Shown: positions 1 through 10,305 of the stretch, one piece after another
How positions within the stretch are numbered: the first letter of the stretch is position 1
How the letters are laid out: every line of letters starts with the position of its first letter
Source of the DNA: Nannobrachium achirus
Taxonomy: Eukaryota; Chordata; Actinopteri; Myctophiformes; Myctophidae
Assembly: GCA_963921795.1 (NCBI GenBank)
Contig: OY997645.1
Span: 31,296,463 to 31,360,462 of the forward strand
DNA length: 64,000 nucleotides
Direction: 5' to 3'
Position numbers and translations under genes: made by a program
Notes under the pieces: model-generated
What the model saw: only the letters and a program-made list of their open reading frames with translations
Database searches by the model: none
Told to the model about the DNA's origin: nothing

Positions 1-812
1 ACAGTCTCTCCAACTTCTTCACTCAGCACTGAATTTGGGTCAGCCCTCACTCTCGAGCACGGTGTTACATAAACACTCTCAGTTGATTTGATTGGGAGGC
101 CTTTTGAAGTTTTGGACCTGCCTTATTCCTTTTCAGCTCTATTCCGCCCATGTCTAGGTAAAAAAGCATGGGGCGCTGCAGCGTTGGCATCTTGATCAGT
201 ATCCAGGTGTTGGGGCACCGTCGACACGAGAGCTCAAGTTCAATAATTGTCTTATTATTTCAGAGCTCTTTGGAAGTCATTCCTCAAAGGGCAATGACTG
301 ACACACTTTGAGAGTCAAGTCTCCGACTCCTACTAGGAAATTCCTTCATTTCTGAGATGACGAGTCTCTGAGGCAGTTTAATTACAGCACTTGCAAGCTG
401 CTTGCGTAAGACTGTAGCGGTTACAAAGAAGAAACGCACAGTATCTACCCACAGGACACCAAATCAAGCTAGGAAGTTCTGACACAAAGTTTGACACGCA
501 AAGTGAAACGAGTTCAGAGGGAAGATTGAAGAGGGGGGAAAAAATGACAGGTATCACAGGGGTTAACCACGTAAGCCTTGTGTACTTCTTCATGCCTTGT
601 CGTGAGCTTGTAGATTTGTTTGATTTTTGCTTATTTTTGGATGCCAGGGTTAATGTGGTTAACAGAAATTGTTAAATTGTAATAGAATCAAACATAAAGA
701 TCTACCATATCAGACAATATTTACTGTAATACATGCAATGTATTTAATTCAGTCTGACCAGAAGCAGGGATAAATCACCATACATACATGTTGCACCATC
801 GGTTTCTTTAAT
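1..812. other. intronic stretch, no gene seen
   Basis: Mixed-composition single-copy-looking sequence. The 71-codon frame on the minus strand (378-593) has no recognisable domain and no splice context. Nothing functional can be supported. Confidence 0.5.
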
Positions 813-846
813 TTAGGCCTAGAATTATTGAATGCTTTAACTATTG

Positions 847-884
847 AAAAATAGCAGATATACAAGCTTGTAGATCTGCTATTT
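847..884. repeat. palindrome family copy H1 (short form)
   Basis: AAAATAGCAGATATACAAGC is followed directly by its inverse GCTTGTAGATCTGCTATTTT. This copy has no GC-rich tip and is the minimal form of the family. Confidence 0.9.
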
Positions 885-1235
885 TTGAAAAAGTTGTGAA
901 AATTTGCGCAAATCTTTGAATATAATGTATGTATTTTCAACTCAGATTTTGCTTCTGGGTGGTCCCTGGAACTAAATATTCTGAGATGGGGGTACGTTGC
1001 CAAATAAATATCAGTTTGGGGGTCCTTCACATGAAAAGGTTTGAGAACCACTGACATAGTAGTCTGTACTAGTCTCTCAAGAAAGGCTAACTGAGCTCCA
1101 TTTAAGAGAAAAGGACCTTTTCTTTGAAGACTGGCCAGATTGCTGACATAGAAACATAGGTTTTAAACCTACCTTAGAAGGATTCAAAAGACACTTATAG
1201 AATCGGGTCAAAATTCTAATTTTCACGATAAAAAA

Positions 1236-1306
1236 AAAATAGCAGATCTACAAGCTCGCAGCGCGGCACTCGGTGCCGCGCTGTGAGCTTGTATATCTGC
1301 TATTCT
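1236..1306. repeat. palindrome family copy H2
   Basis: Arms are AGCAGATCTACAAGCTCGCA and its inverse ending TATATCTGCTATT. The tip is GCGCGGCACTCGGTGCCGCGC, which is itself an inverted repeat. It lies close to the right end of the host MITE. Confidence 0.93.
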
Positions 1307-1357
1307 TCAATAGTTAGAGCATAAAATAATGATACACAATAATGTGTACCCGTTCTA

Positions 1358-1795
1358 AAAAAGCACATTTTAAAACAAGCAATTTAAGATGTACCATATA
1401 TACTGTACATGGAGTGCTGTAAATTATTAAGATGTTGATCGTATGACTTTTCATTATACATCATTATGTTTATTATACAATCCATTATAGGGCCATTAAA
1501 GGCTCTCTAGTCTCTAGTGTCTAGTAGTCAGTAGTTAGCAGATAGAATTGCATACAGCCAGTTGGTCAATGAGACACGGGAGGGACACCATGAATGTAGG
1601 GTTTACTGACCAGTGCTACTGTATATAACCCTTGAATTTACATTGGATAGCAGCTACACATTATGCACGATTTGTAAAAGCTCCCCAGGCCTGAATAAAC
1701 ATGGTTAAAGTGTTATTTATCACACATCAATGTGGAAAAACGACTGTTAATCATCCTTACAGATGTCACTGGCCTCTACTGTATGAATTCAGAAT
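1358..1795. other. intronic stretch, no gene seen
   Basis: AT-rich intron sequence. It includes a CTCTAGTCTCTAGTGTCTAG simple duplication near 1505-1525. No feature beyond that. Confidence 0.5.
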
Positions 1796-1920
<125 letters not shown>

Positions 1921-2069
1921 TAAATTAGTTTTGTTTGACCAAGCAGAACCTGTACTGACACTGTGAAGCTGCATCATTTGTTCTGCAGTGTTTAGTATAC
2001 TCTTTATTTGTGTGTGTGTGTGTCACGCAAGTCCCTGTGATTGCTGCTGTTCATGTAGTTCCTGTAGTG

Positions 2070-2197
<128 letters not shown>

Positions 2198-2662
2198 CGC
2201 TACTGTTTACCTCCTGGTGTACAAAGAGCTGTCTCTGTGCACAGAGGCCCCGTTGACAGGTAACAATGCAACTGGCAGGGGGGGGGGTCCCCACAGAGCA
2301 GCAGTCCTCCAGGAACTGATGCCCAGAATAGCATTACCATGGGGTTCACAAGGCCTGGGTGCACAAGCACTGTTCTAACATCAACCACGGGCCGACAAGA
2401 CCTTAGCTGCCTATCACAAGTTGCAAGTCAAAGTCAAAACTGTTTTTCGTTCGTACGGACAAAGACGTTTCTCTGGTATTGTTTTGACAATGGAATAACA
2501 TTGTGGAAACTGAAACAAACGTGTGCTAAACTAAAAGTACAGTACACTGTGTCCAGGAGGACGTGCAAAAAAAAGAAGAGAGAAAGAAGAGCACTAAAGT
2601 TGGTGCACTGATGGAGAGATGGTTGCTTGTGTTATAAACTAATTAATTTGTAAGCTATAGAT

Positions 2663-3214
2663 CAGTGGTTTTAAACCTTTTTTATCTCAAGGTCCATTAT
2701 TTATTCGGCACTTGAGCCATGGACCACCATTTGATGAGGTTTAGCCTCTCCCACAACGTATTTTGTTATTATTTTGAATATTTCGTTATCGTTGGATAAG
2801 ATTCCCCCCCCACAATTCCATACTGTATTGATGTGGTGCCATAGGACTGATAACAGGCAAACGTTGATCGAAATAACAATTCTTCTACATTCTCTAATTG
2901 TGTAGACTTCTTGTAAATTAAGTAATGCAGATGTTTAACAATAATTTAACTCTTGAGAGCGTTAAATGACGGGTCCATTTGGTTTGATTTTTCACACCGG
3001 TGTGATTTACAATACAAACCCCCAAAACAATCCTCCAGTTCTAGGCAACACAGAACTCCTCCACACAACTCCTCTAAGGTATATTAATGACATAGTTCAA
3101 TATTGAAAATGGGTGGTTTCCCCCTTTAAAGATCTATAAGGGTCCATTTGGTTGCCAACTCTCCATCATTTAGCTGGGGACCACCTGGAATCCCTTCAAG
3201 GACCCCGACCACTG
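2663..3214. mobile_element. hAT-like MITE, 8-bp TSD CTATAGAT
   Basis: Termini are CAGTGGTTTTAAACC on the left and GACCACTG on the right. The flanks CTATAGAT (2655-2662) and CTATAGAT (3215-3222) match exactly. The 8-bp duplication and CAGTGG terminus are typical of hAT elements. At 552 bp with no coding potential it is non-autonomous. It holds a short ACACCGGTGT palindrome but no copy of the dispersed hairpin family. Confidence 0.9.
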
Positions 3215-3504
3215 CTATAGATGAGTGGTTTGCTGGGGTATTTTGAGGGGCAGACTGAGGATTGTGCAACTGGCACTGAAGCATGTGTTGTGCTGCACAC
3301 TGTGAGCATCACTGTGGGTAACACCAAAACACACACATTACTTTCGGAAAACAAGCATGACAAAATGTGTACACACAGGATATCAACTGTGCTCTTTTTT
3401 TTCTGGAGAGAAAGTGGAGCATATTTCCCACTCCCCAGGCTCGTTAACCACTTTAATCCTGGCGTCCCAATTTTGGACATTTCAATATAAGAGAAGAGTA
3501 GTTT

Positions 3505-3569
3505 AAATAGCCAATTTACAAGCTCACAACCTGTCACAACGTGTAGTGACCTTGTAGATTGTCTATTTT
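3505..3569. repeat. palindrome family copy H3 (degenerate)
   Basis: The left arm is AAATAGCCAATTTACAAGCT and the right arm ACCTTGTAGATTGTCTATTT. The tip reads CACAACCTGTCACAACGTGTAGTG. It sits 3' of a host motif GGCGTCCCAATTTTGGAC, also seen near other copies (28118, 19222, 30940). Confidence 0.85.
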
Positions 3570-4126
3570 GAAACAATTTAGAAGGTTTTTGTGAATAAGT
3601 GGTGAGTAACAACCATACAAAAACACCAAAATGTGTTTCTTCTTCACCTTGAATCTTGGCTCAGATCCCAGAGAAAAAGAATAACGAAGAAAAAAAAATA
3701 AAACTAGAGAGGAAAACGGAGACAAACTTCGGTTTAAAGTAGGAGAAGCCCAGATGCTCATGCATAATCAATGTCTAATTTCCCTAATCTAAGAGATTAT
3801 CGTGAAATCAAATAATGACAAGGACACAAAAGTATTCCCATTATGCCCGTGCTGCACATTATCTCATATTAATCTCCATCCAATCCGAGCTTAATGACTT
3901 GCGTAAGTCAAGGACAGATGGTATGCTACGTTTGCAATCTGACCTAAAGCTATACAAGAGCCATCTGATAGCGTCAGACGTGATGTCAATATCGTCATTC
4001 TTTCTTTCATACGGGGGAGCTGGGGACATGGCGGGCGAACGAGACAGAGATTACAGAACACGGTGACAGACGGGCGCGGCATAGCGTCATCTTGTGAACA
4101 TGTGTTGGCTGGGCACAAGCACTTAC

Positions 4127-4273
4127 GTCTAACGTCTTTGAAGTAGATGGTCTGTCTGTTGGGGTTGAGCAGCTGGATCACTGAGTCATCGTTGTTCTTC
4201 ACTCGGCAGCTGATGGTGGCCGTTTCTCCCTCGATCACCGACACGTTATCTGTCGCCAGGTTCTGGCCGTCAA
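4127..4273 (-). CDS. cadm1: cadm1 exon 2 (N-terminal half of Ig V domain)
   Basis: This exon encodes part of a CADM1/SynCAM1-type synaptic and epithelial adhesion protein, a type I membrane protein whose first Ig domain mediates homophilic and nectin-like contacts. Seen: reading the minus strand, a pyrimidine-rich tract ending in AG precedes TTGACGGCCAGAAC, and the exon ends at AGAC before GTAAGT. The 147 bp stay open in one frame and give [10 protein letters not shown], then [11 protein letters not shown] with the first Ig cysteine, then [17 protein letters not shown] and KDVR. Known: human CADM1 exon 2 begins DGQNL, contains VIEGEVATISC and [17 protein letters not shown], and ends RDFR before PLKDSR. 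CADM2 and CADM3 differ clearly here (SNPAQQTLYF). Both splice sites are phase 1, as usual for Ig exons. The a or b paralogue cannot be told. No break is visible. Confidence 0.95.
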
Positions 4274-4404
4274 CTTTACAACACAGACAAAGAATCGTTT
4301 AAAAAGCAGTAGGTCATTTTATGTCTGATTTATATTTTGTAATGTGACGGTGCAATGCACGGAACATAGGTTTTGGAGAAGATGGCACAGCTCAAACGAC
4401 TTGC

Positions 4405-4546
4405 AGTAGATATGAATATATTGACAAAGACGAAAATCTTTTCTCAATAAATATAGTTAGCCGTGTTTCTATTTTTATTTTAGTTAACTAAAATGTTGTC
4501 TAGTTTTAGTTGTTTCGTTAGTTTCAGTGAACTATAATAACCTTGG
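4405..4546. repeat. GTTTTAGTTAACTAAAAC-type dispersed repeat fragment
   Basis: Text such as TTTTAGTTAACTAAAATG and GTGAACTATAATAACCTTGG is a common dispersed motif in teleost intergenic DNA. No duplication was found and the left limit is uncertain. Confidence 0.55.
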
Positions 4547-4780
4547 TGCACACACATGCCCAAATACAATATTCTGCAACATTAAACTGTCGTTCAGACA
4601 TCACTTTTAATCTAAAAGCTAGATTTACGCCATGGTCCCTGGACGTCTGGCAAAATGGGCCAAGATGACAAGTCTCCTTGTCTCCTGCCCACTGAAGTAC
4701 ACCCTGCAGAACAGTGGCCTCTTACTGAACTCGGGGGGTATAGGGGTGGATGGACAACATAGACAAAGAATAGTCCAAAT

Positions 4781-4838
4781 AAAAAGCACATGTACAAACT
4801 CACAATGCTTCACATCCAGCTTGTAGATTGGTTATTTC
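4781..4838. repeat. palindrome family copy H4 (degenerate)
   Basis: The left arm AAAAAGCACATGTACAAACT and the right arm AGCTTGTAGATTGGTTATTT retain the pattern with several mismatches, so this is an older copy. Confidence 0.65.
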
Positions 4839-5235
4839 CGTTGCGCAACACAGTTGTTACGACGGAGCATAAATTAGGCATTCCACATTGTCATGCCGGA
4901 AGTCTTGATAATTATGTCCTATAACTTCCTGCACAAGAGGCTCCCATGCACCGTGCAAACATGTGATCAGGCCCTATAGATTGAATTAAATAAAGAATCA
5001 TATTAAATCTGTCTGTTTGCCATGTCTAATCCCTCTAATATAAGAAGCCCTGTGCAGTGTTTGTCACTATTGATCTCCCCCGGCTCAGGAGTATAGGCCC
5101 TGTGAGTCACACAACCAGATGGGCTGCAAGCTCCACTGCCCACAGAGGTAGGAAGAGAAGGCAAAGAATCCGCCGATAAGACAGGATGATACGTAGACAA
5201 TTTAGGCAGGGGGTTGGGAAACAAAGGAAAGATAA

Positions 5236-5297
5236 ATTCAGAGAGAGGGAGGGAGGGAGGGAGAGAGAGAGAGGAGAGGAGAGGAGAGGGGGAGAGA
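5236..5297 (+). repeat. GA-rich simple repeat
   Basis: (GGGA)n, (GA)n and (GAGAG)n purine-rich run on the plus strand. Confidence 0.9.
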
Positions 5298-5470
5298 TGA
5301 GTTGCTGGATGCAGTTTGCGGTGGTTAAGCTTTATCAGAGCCCCCCATCTGAGGTTCCATGTGACCAGTGTGTGCTCAGCAGGGGCGTCACATGGTGGGG
5401 GGAAATGGGACCGAGTTACTAGGGCCCAAGGTGGAGGGGGCCTTTAACTGTTTTATACTTTAGCTATTGA

Positions 5471-5520
5471 AAAATAGCAGATATACAAGCTCGCAGCGCG
5501 GCACTTATATCTGCTATTTT
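5471..5520. repeat. palindrome family copy H5 (partly deleted right arm)
   Basis: AAAATAGCAGATATACAAGC then CTCGCAGCGCGGCAC, but the right arm keeps only TATATCTGCTATTTT. The inverse GAGCTTG part is missing. Confidence 0.85.
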
Positions 5521-5714
5521 TCAAAAGTCCTGAAAATGTGTGCAAATCTTTGAATATACCGGTATGTATTTTTTACTCAAATGTTGCTTCTGGGTGGTCC
5601 CTGGAACGAAATATTTTGAGATGGGGGTCCGCAGACATATCATGCCAAATACATACATATGATTTTGGTATTGGTACCACTGATATTTCAACAAAAGAAA
5701 TCACTATTTTTCAA

Positions 5715-5742
5715 AAAATAGCAGATCTACAAGCTCGCAGCG
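5715..5742. repeat. palindrome family half copy H6
   Basis: Only the left arm AAAATAGCAGATCTACAAGC and CTCGCAGCG remain. It passes directly into ATAGTTAAAG, the usual right flank of full copies. This is a clean loss of one arm plus tip, as expected for slippage across a hairpin. Confidence 0.8.
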
Positions 5743-5773
5743 ATAGTTAAAGTTAGTTAAAATCAATAGTTAA

Positions 5774-6021
5774 AGGAGCTATAGTCAACTTTTTCATTGT
5801 AGGGCCGACAGTTTGTTTACATCCTAGTCTATAGACTAGGATGTAAACAAAGTGTTGGTCTGACAATGGCCAAAATGATTATTTTATCATTATTTTACAC
5901 TTTTTGTGGTCATTTTTGAATAGAAACACATATTTGAAGCTTATTTTTTTATAATATATTTTCTAAACATTATTTTTATTTTAGCATTTGTTTTTCAAGA
6001 AAAAGTTGACAATAGCTCCTT
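5774..6021. mobile_element. piggyBac-like MITE with TTAA flanks, nested in hAT
   Basis: Terminal inverted repeats AGGAGCTATAGTCAACTTTT and the inverse of AAAAGTTGACAATAGCTCCT differ at one place. TTAA lies at 5770-5773 and 6022-6025. Removing the insert restores ATAGTTAAAGCA, the continuous text seen in sister copies (1310s, 21650s, 43245s). It holds a perfect 40-bp palindrome at 5812-5851. Confidence 0.88.
5812..5851. repeat. perfect 40-bp palindrome
   Basis: TTTGTTTACATCCTAGTCTA is followed at once by its exact inverse TAGACTAGGATGTAAACAAA. It is uninterrupted and inside the piggyBac-like MITE. Confidence 0.97.
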
Positions 6022-6551
6022 TAAAGCACAAAATAATGCGTAATAATGCGTTCCCAGGCTAAATGGGTTAAACCCCCTCCCCCTATGAAGAGGGGGGCCC
6101 GCTGTGAATCATCCTTGCACCCAGGGCCCAGAGCTTGGTGCGACACCCCTGGTGCTCAGCGGGTTCTGTTGTGTCTCCAGGAGCCACGGTGCTGTCAGCC
6201 ACACAGAGCCAGACTCTGCACCCTGGCAGCGATGACACCGACAGCTCTCAGACCTCATCATTAGAACTCACACTACACACACACCGCATCCCTCTGGTTT
6301 TTCGCAGACAAAATGGTTTTGTTTCCCGCCTTCGTTCCAGGTGAAGGAGGGAAGAGTGTGAAAAGTCACCTTGGCGCTATATTTATCCGGTACAGGAGGC
6401 CAGGCTAAAAAAAATAGAAAAATATGATGGAGGTTGGCGAAATGCTTTTAAACACCTCAGATTCGAGCCAGCAGAAGAGCCGCCTTACGCCTTATGCCTA
6501 AACTTTTTATGCATTCTTTTGCTATAGTGAAAACCTTTTTTTTAAATAGTT

Positions 6552-6602
6552 AAATTAGCCGATCTACTAGCTCACAACGTGTCTATGTATATTGGCTATT
6601 TT
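6552..6602. repeat. palindrome family copy H7 (degenerate)
   Basis: AAATTAGCCGATCTACTAGC, then TCACAACGTGTC and TATGTATATTGGCTATTT. The left arm is well kept and the right arm is eroded. Confidence 0.7.
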
Positions 6603-6698
6603 ACACTTGTGTAAAATAGCCAAATTTTTAAAGAGGTGGTGCCATAGTTTTGCACTTTTTCTGTTTTTCATGTGTCTAGGAGGTTGACAGTATTTTTG

Positions 6699-7226
6699 GA
6701 GCTGTGTGCAGCTCCCTATACGTGGCTGTGTGGGTCTGTGTGTGTGTCTGTCTGTCTGTGTGTCTGTATGTAGCCTGACTTCGGCGCGTAACTAGTGCCG
6801 CACCATTTACGCCACTCGCGCAATATATACATCAAAATGTGCGGCTCGGCCGGGAATGGTGTTCTATTACCTTTCGTTCCGATCCGCCTTACCATGCCGA
6901 CGTAATCGGCAAAAAACGACGCTTAATTGTCCCCATTGACTTATAATGGGACAATGCAAGAAATCACTTTCAAGTATTTTTCTCTCGTAAACCATAGGAG
7001 CTACAGTTTCAAACCTCGGAGAGGAGATTCATAATGATTTTAAGAATGAATCGAAAAATAATTACATCACTCGGCCTCATGGTGGCGCTATAACGGCCCA
7101 CTTTACGTTTTGCCCCGTAACTCTTGAACCGTAGATCGGAAAATTAAAATTCTTTTTTTCCCTGGATTCCTTTTTGCTCCTTTTCCTACATATTTTCTTC
7201 AAATGTCACAAAAATCGGTACACATG

Positions 7227-7310
<84 letters not shown>

Positions 7311-7311
7311 C
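6699..7311. repeat. probable composite repeat bounded by GGAGCTGTGTGCAGCTCC
   Basis: It begins with the inverted repeat GGAGCTGTGTGCAGCTCC and ends in CACACAGCTCC after a CA array. It shares CCTCATGGTGGCGCTATAAC (near 7076) with the element at 7591-8055. Termini and class are uncertain. Confidence 0.45.
7231..7309 (+). repeat. (AC)n microsatellite
   Basis: About 39 uninterrupted AC units. Confidence 0.99.
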
Positions 7312-7632
7312 TCCACTTCACACAGGTGTGATTTTATTTAGACCCCCTGGTGTGGTTTTTATGAGCAATTATGTATTCCCTTTGTATTTTGGGCTTCTTC
7401 CTCGCGGCTGCCACCTTGTGGGTCAAAAGTGCCGATCCAAAAACACAGAGTGACATCATATAATCATCCCCTCCCCTTTTACCATTCACCCAACACTGTG
7501 GGTGTGGCTAACTTCAGCTGGGTTACCACCCACCATGACAACCAGGCATACTTAATGAACTGGTGGGTGGGGCCACATAAAAACATAATTGTCTCCACCA
7601 GCCGAAGGCTGAGGGAGAGTATGTTTTCCCCT

Positions 7633-7717
7633 CCGTCCGTCCGTCCGTCCGTCCGTCCGTCCGTCCGTGCGTCCGTCCGTCCGTCCGTGCGTCCGTCCGT
7701 CCGTCCGTGCGTGCGTC
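7633..7717 (+). repeat. (GTCC)n tetranucleotide array
   Basis: About 21 units with sporadic GTGC variants, inside the Helentron-like element. Confidence 0.97.
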
Positions 7718-7733
7718 CTCGCAGTTTGTGAGC

Positions 7734-8016
7734 AGCTAATCTCAGTCACCTTTGGCCCGATTGCTGCCAAACTGAGCACACACACTCCCTGGATGCCAAT
7801 CTAGAACCTCTGCCCCACATTTTTCAAATCAGCCTCATGGTGGCGCTATAACAGGCCGATTTGTGTGGCCTGGTTGTTACCAGCTAATCTCCGGCGCCGT
7901 TGGCCCGATCGCTGCCAAACTGAGCACACACACTCCCTGGATGCTAATTCAGAACCTCTGCCCCACATTTTTTAAATCAGCCTCATGGTGGCGCTATAAC
8001 AGGCCGATTTGTGTGG
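7734..8016 (+). repeat. 148-bp tandem duplication
   Basis: AGCTAATCT starts at 7734 and 7882. Each unit carries TGCCAAACTGAGCACACACA, CCCTGGATGC and CCTCATGGTGGCGCTATAAC. The units differ at a limited number of positions, so the duplication is older than the one in the 34-36 kb Helitron. Confidence 0.9.
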
Positions 8017-8059
8017 CCTGGTGGAGACCTGTGCTCGGAAGAGCACTGCTTCTAGTTTT

Positions 8060-9440
8060 AACTCTTTCTGTACACTTTTTTTGAAAAAAAAAGGCATAAT
8101 GATACGGCTAGACTCTTATCTGTGGTCCGAGGAAACACAATAAGCACATTTGCATGCCTGAGTTAAGTTGTCAGACACACCTGTCTGTTTTGACATTTAC
8201 AACATGGTGGGGGGGGCACTTGTTTTGTTCTGATGGTGATAATTGGAATAGACAGCCAAACGAACATGTGAAAAGAATGAGCTCTGTCTGTGAGCGCAGA
8301 AAGCAATAAGAAATTAACCTCCTGCGGAGGAAGGCTCCTCAGACCCGTCTAATGCAATGAACAATCCATTTCATTCCCCATAGTGGCCAGAGGCAGATAT
8401 TGGTTCGTTGACACACAAAAAGTGTAATGGGTGAAAACATGTGCTAAAACCACACACCAGGTCATTAGTGTTTAATGCTGTAAGCTTCCGTTTTCATTTC
8501 AAGGACGCAGTGGGGCCATAGAGTAAAAAAAAAAGAAGGGAGAATTATGTAAATTTATGCTTTGCTGAGTGATTAGCACCCAATCAAATTGATGTTCGTT
8601 TTAGTGCATGAAATGTACACCGACGTGTGCAACGAAACCGAGTGTGCTGGAGCTCAACCAGTTGTTGCCATACTTGCACTAAAGCACAACAGCAGAGGTG
8701 CCAAAAAGCTCAGTGGGAATCTTTTGATGTCTGTATTATGTCAGTGATGTTAAAAGCAATACATTTGGCACTGTCTGGGTAGTCACACTAGCAACATACA
8801 GCAGCCAGCCTCATAGAAGCAAGGTTATTCCACGCCCAATCTGCTGGGCCGAGAGATAGATAAATTCTCCCGTAAGATTTAGCAGCCCTAAAGCTGAGCT
8901 GGTCCCCCTCCAAGCTCCAATGTCCCAGCGTAGGCTCATCTCCAATTCAAAACACACATAAATAACATCACTGTGATTAGCAATCGCATCAGAGTAAAAA
9001 CAGGCCACTTTTGTGGAACATGGAGGGTTTTTCGCAATTGGAGTAAACACTTTCAATGTGCCTCGGCATCCCGGTCATGATTGGGTGCAAATGAGGAGAG
9101 GCAGTCATTAATTCTGGGTGGTGGGAGGGTGGAGATGAGGGGGAGCTGAGGCATGGGCAGAGGCATGGATGGCACAGATGACTGGCTGATAGATTTCACA
9201 CTCATTCCAGCAGCTGTCTGGGAGAGTAAAGTGCCTGTACCATCTACACATGGCTGCCCTCCTGTCCCTGCACCGCAACATACTGAAAGAAACATTAATA
9301 GACGAGTGCAGACCTTCGGAGGTCCATCTGAGGAGATGTACAACCTTGTGTCTGACATGAGCCCCCGGCCTCATCAGCTTTATTCAAAATGCAAAACCAG
9401 CCCCATCTCCAGCTAACTCTATCAAATGTAGACAAAACTG
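8060..9440. other. intronic stretch, no gene seen
   Basis: Mostly single-copy-looking sequence with short homopolymers. The frames at 8811-9056, 9053-9358 and 9153-9416 have no recognisable domain and no splice context. Confidence 0.5.
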
Positions 9441-9448
9441 CTCTATAG

Positions 9449-9923
9449 TAGTGATGTGTCGTTCATGATGAATCCTGAATGATTCATTCATTTCCTTAAA
9501 CTGTTACGTTCACACTTTCGTTCGTACCCCCGTCCCCTACCCCTAAAAGCCCTAGGCACACAGGACGGGAGGGCAGGTTGTATGCGCAACGTAATAAAAA
9601 CGCTCCCGGCGCCCGCTGGCCTAGTGGTCAAGGCGCATACCACATACTAGGCTATGATGCCTGCTGGCGTCGCCCGTTCGATTTACGATCCGGACGACCT
9701 TTGCCACACGTCATTCCCCATCCCTCTCCCCATTTCCTGTCAGTCTACTATCCTATCAATAAAGGCATAAAAAGCCCCCCCCCCAAAAAAAAACGCTCCC
9801 GCGATATTGTTTTTCACGGGATGATCACGCTATGAACCATGAACGAATCATTTGAACGGATCATTGTCGTGAACGTGAACGAAATGATTCGTTCACTGAA
9901 ATGAAGGGTTTTGCCAACCACTA
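9449..9923. mobile_element. hAT-like MITE, TSD CTCTATAG
   Basis: It starts TAGTGATGTGTCGTTCATGA and ends CAACCACTA. The flanks CTCTATAG match at 9441-9448 and 9924-9931. The inner inverted parts are ATGATTCATTCA-like near the left and GAACGAAATGATTCG near the right. A SINE is inserted inside (9609-9788). Confidence 0.9.
9609..9788 (+). mobile_element. tRNA-derived SINE nested in hAT
   Basis: The tRNA-like head has A-box-like GGCCTAGTGGTCAAGGCG and B-box-like GTTCGATTT. The tail reads CCCCATTTCCTGTCAGTCTA, CCTATCAATAAAGGC and then an A-rich end. The target duplication AAAAACGCTCCCG lies at 9596-9608 and 9789-9801. The same tail occurs at 30095-30155. The insertion postdates the host hAT. Confidence 0.9.
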
Positions 9924-10305
9924 CTCTATAGGTCCATCATCCATATAGGTTAGAACACGGGTATGTTTTAAACCGAGTTCCTCCTCCCTTTGAACTTTTT
10001 CCCCTATTGTTTTTCCCTATTGTTTTCACATCAAAAGACAAGAGACAGAAAAGGGCAGCAAAAACAAGCCTCTGATCCCTGTCCCCTGAGTCACTGCTGT
10101 CTGCAGTAGCTTTGTCCTTTCAAGGAACAAAAGCAGCAACGACAAATATAGTGTTCGTTAACAAGGAAATGTTCCCTTTTCTGGCTCCCTGGTGCTCGCC
10201 ATTCACGGTGACTGCCATATCAATCTCTTCCGCAGTTTGGTCCTCGTGACACAATTCTGCACCAAAGATGTTCATGAGTAAACAGAACAAAACAGGACAG
10301 CATCC

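Larger units (their letters stand above)
813..1357 (+). mobile_element. CCCATTTAG-type MITE with two internal palindromes (copy A)
   Basis: Same family and orientation as 42700-43272 and inverse to 41507-42058. It runs from TTTAGGCCTAGAATTATTG to the GTACCCGTTCTAAA end. A palindrome copy lies near each end (847-884 and 1236-1306). The middle has the family's shared text (GCTTCTGGGTGGTCCCTGG, GAGAACCACTGACATAG). The 102-codon minus-strand frame at 749-1057 is the antisense of this repeat and not a gene. TTAA-like flanks in sister copies suggest a piggyBac-type origin, not proven. Confidence 0.8.
5380..6151. mobile_element. hAT-like element (CAGGGGCGTCAC family), TSD GTGCTCAG
   Basis: It starts CAGGGGCGTCACATGG and ends GCGACACCCCTG, flanked by GTGCTCAG at 5372-5379 and 6152-6159. 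The interior holds palindrome copy H5, half copy H6 and a piggyBac-like MITE at 5774-6021, so at least three insertion layers are nested here. The same family starts at 10306 and 20847. Confidence 0.9.
7591..8055 (+). mobile_element. non-autonomous Helitron (Helentron-like)
   Basis: The left terminus GTCTCCACCAG (7591-7601) has an exact inverse CTGGTGGAGAC subterminally at 8018-8028. A hairpin follows (GTGCTC-GGAA-GAGCAC) and the element ends CTAG before T. An inverted repeat that is terminal at 5' but subterminal at 3', plus a 3' hairpin, is the layout described for Helitron2/Helentron elements. It lies between T and T. No Rep/helicase is encoded. It contains a (GTCC)n tract and two 148-bp tandem units. 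Confidence 0.78.
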
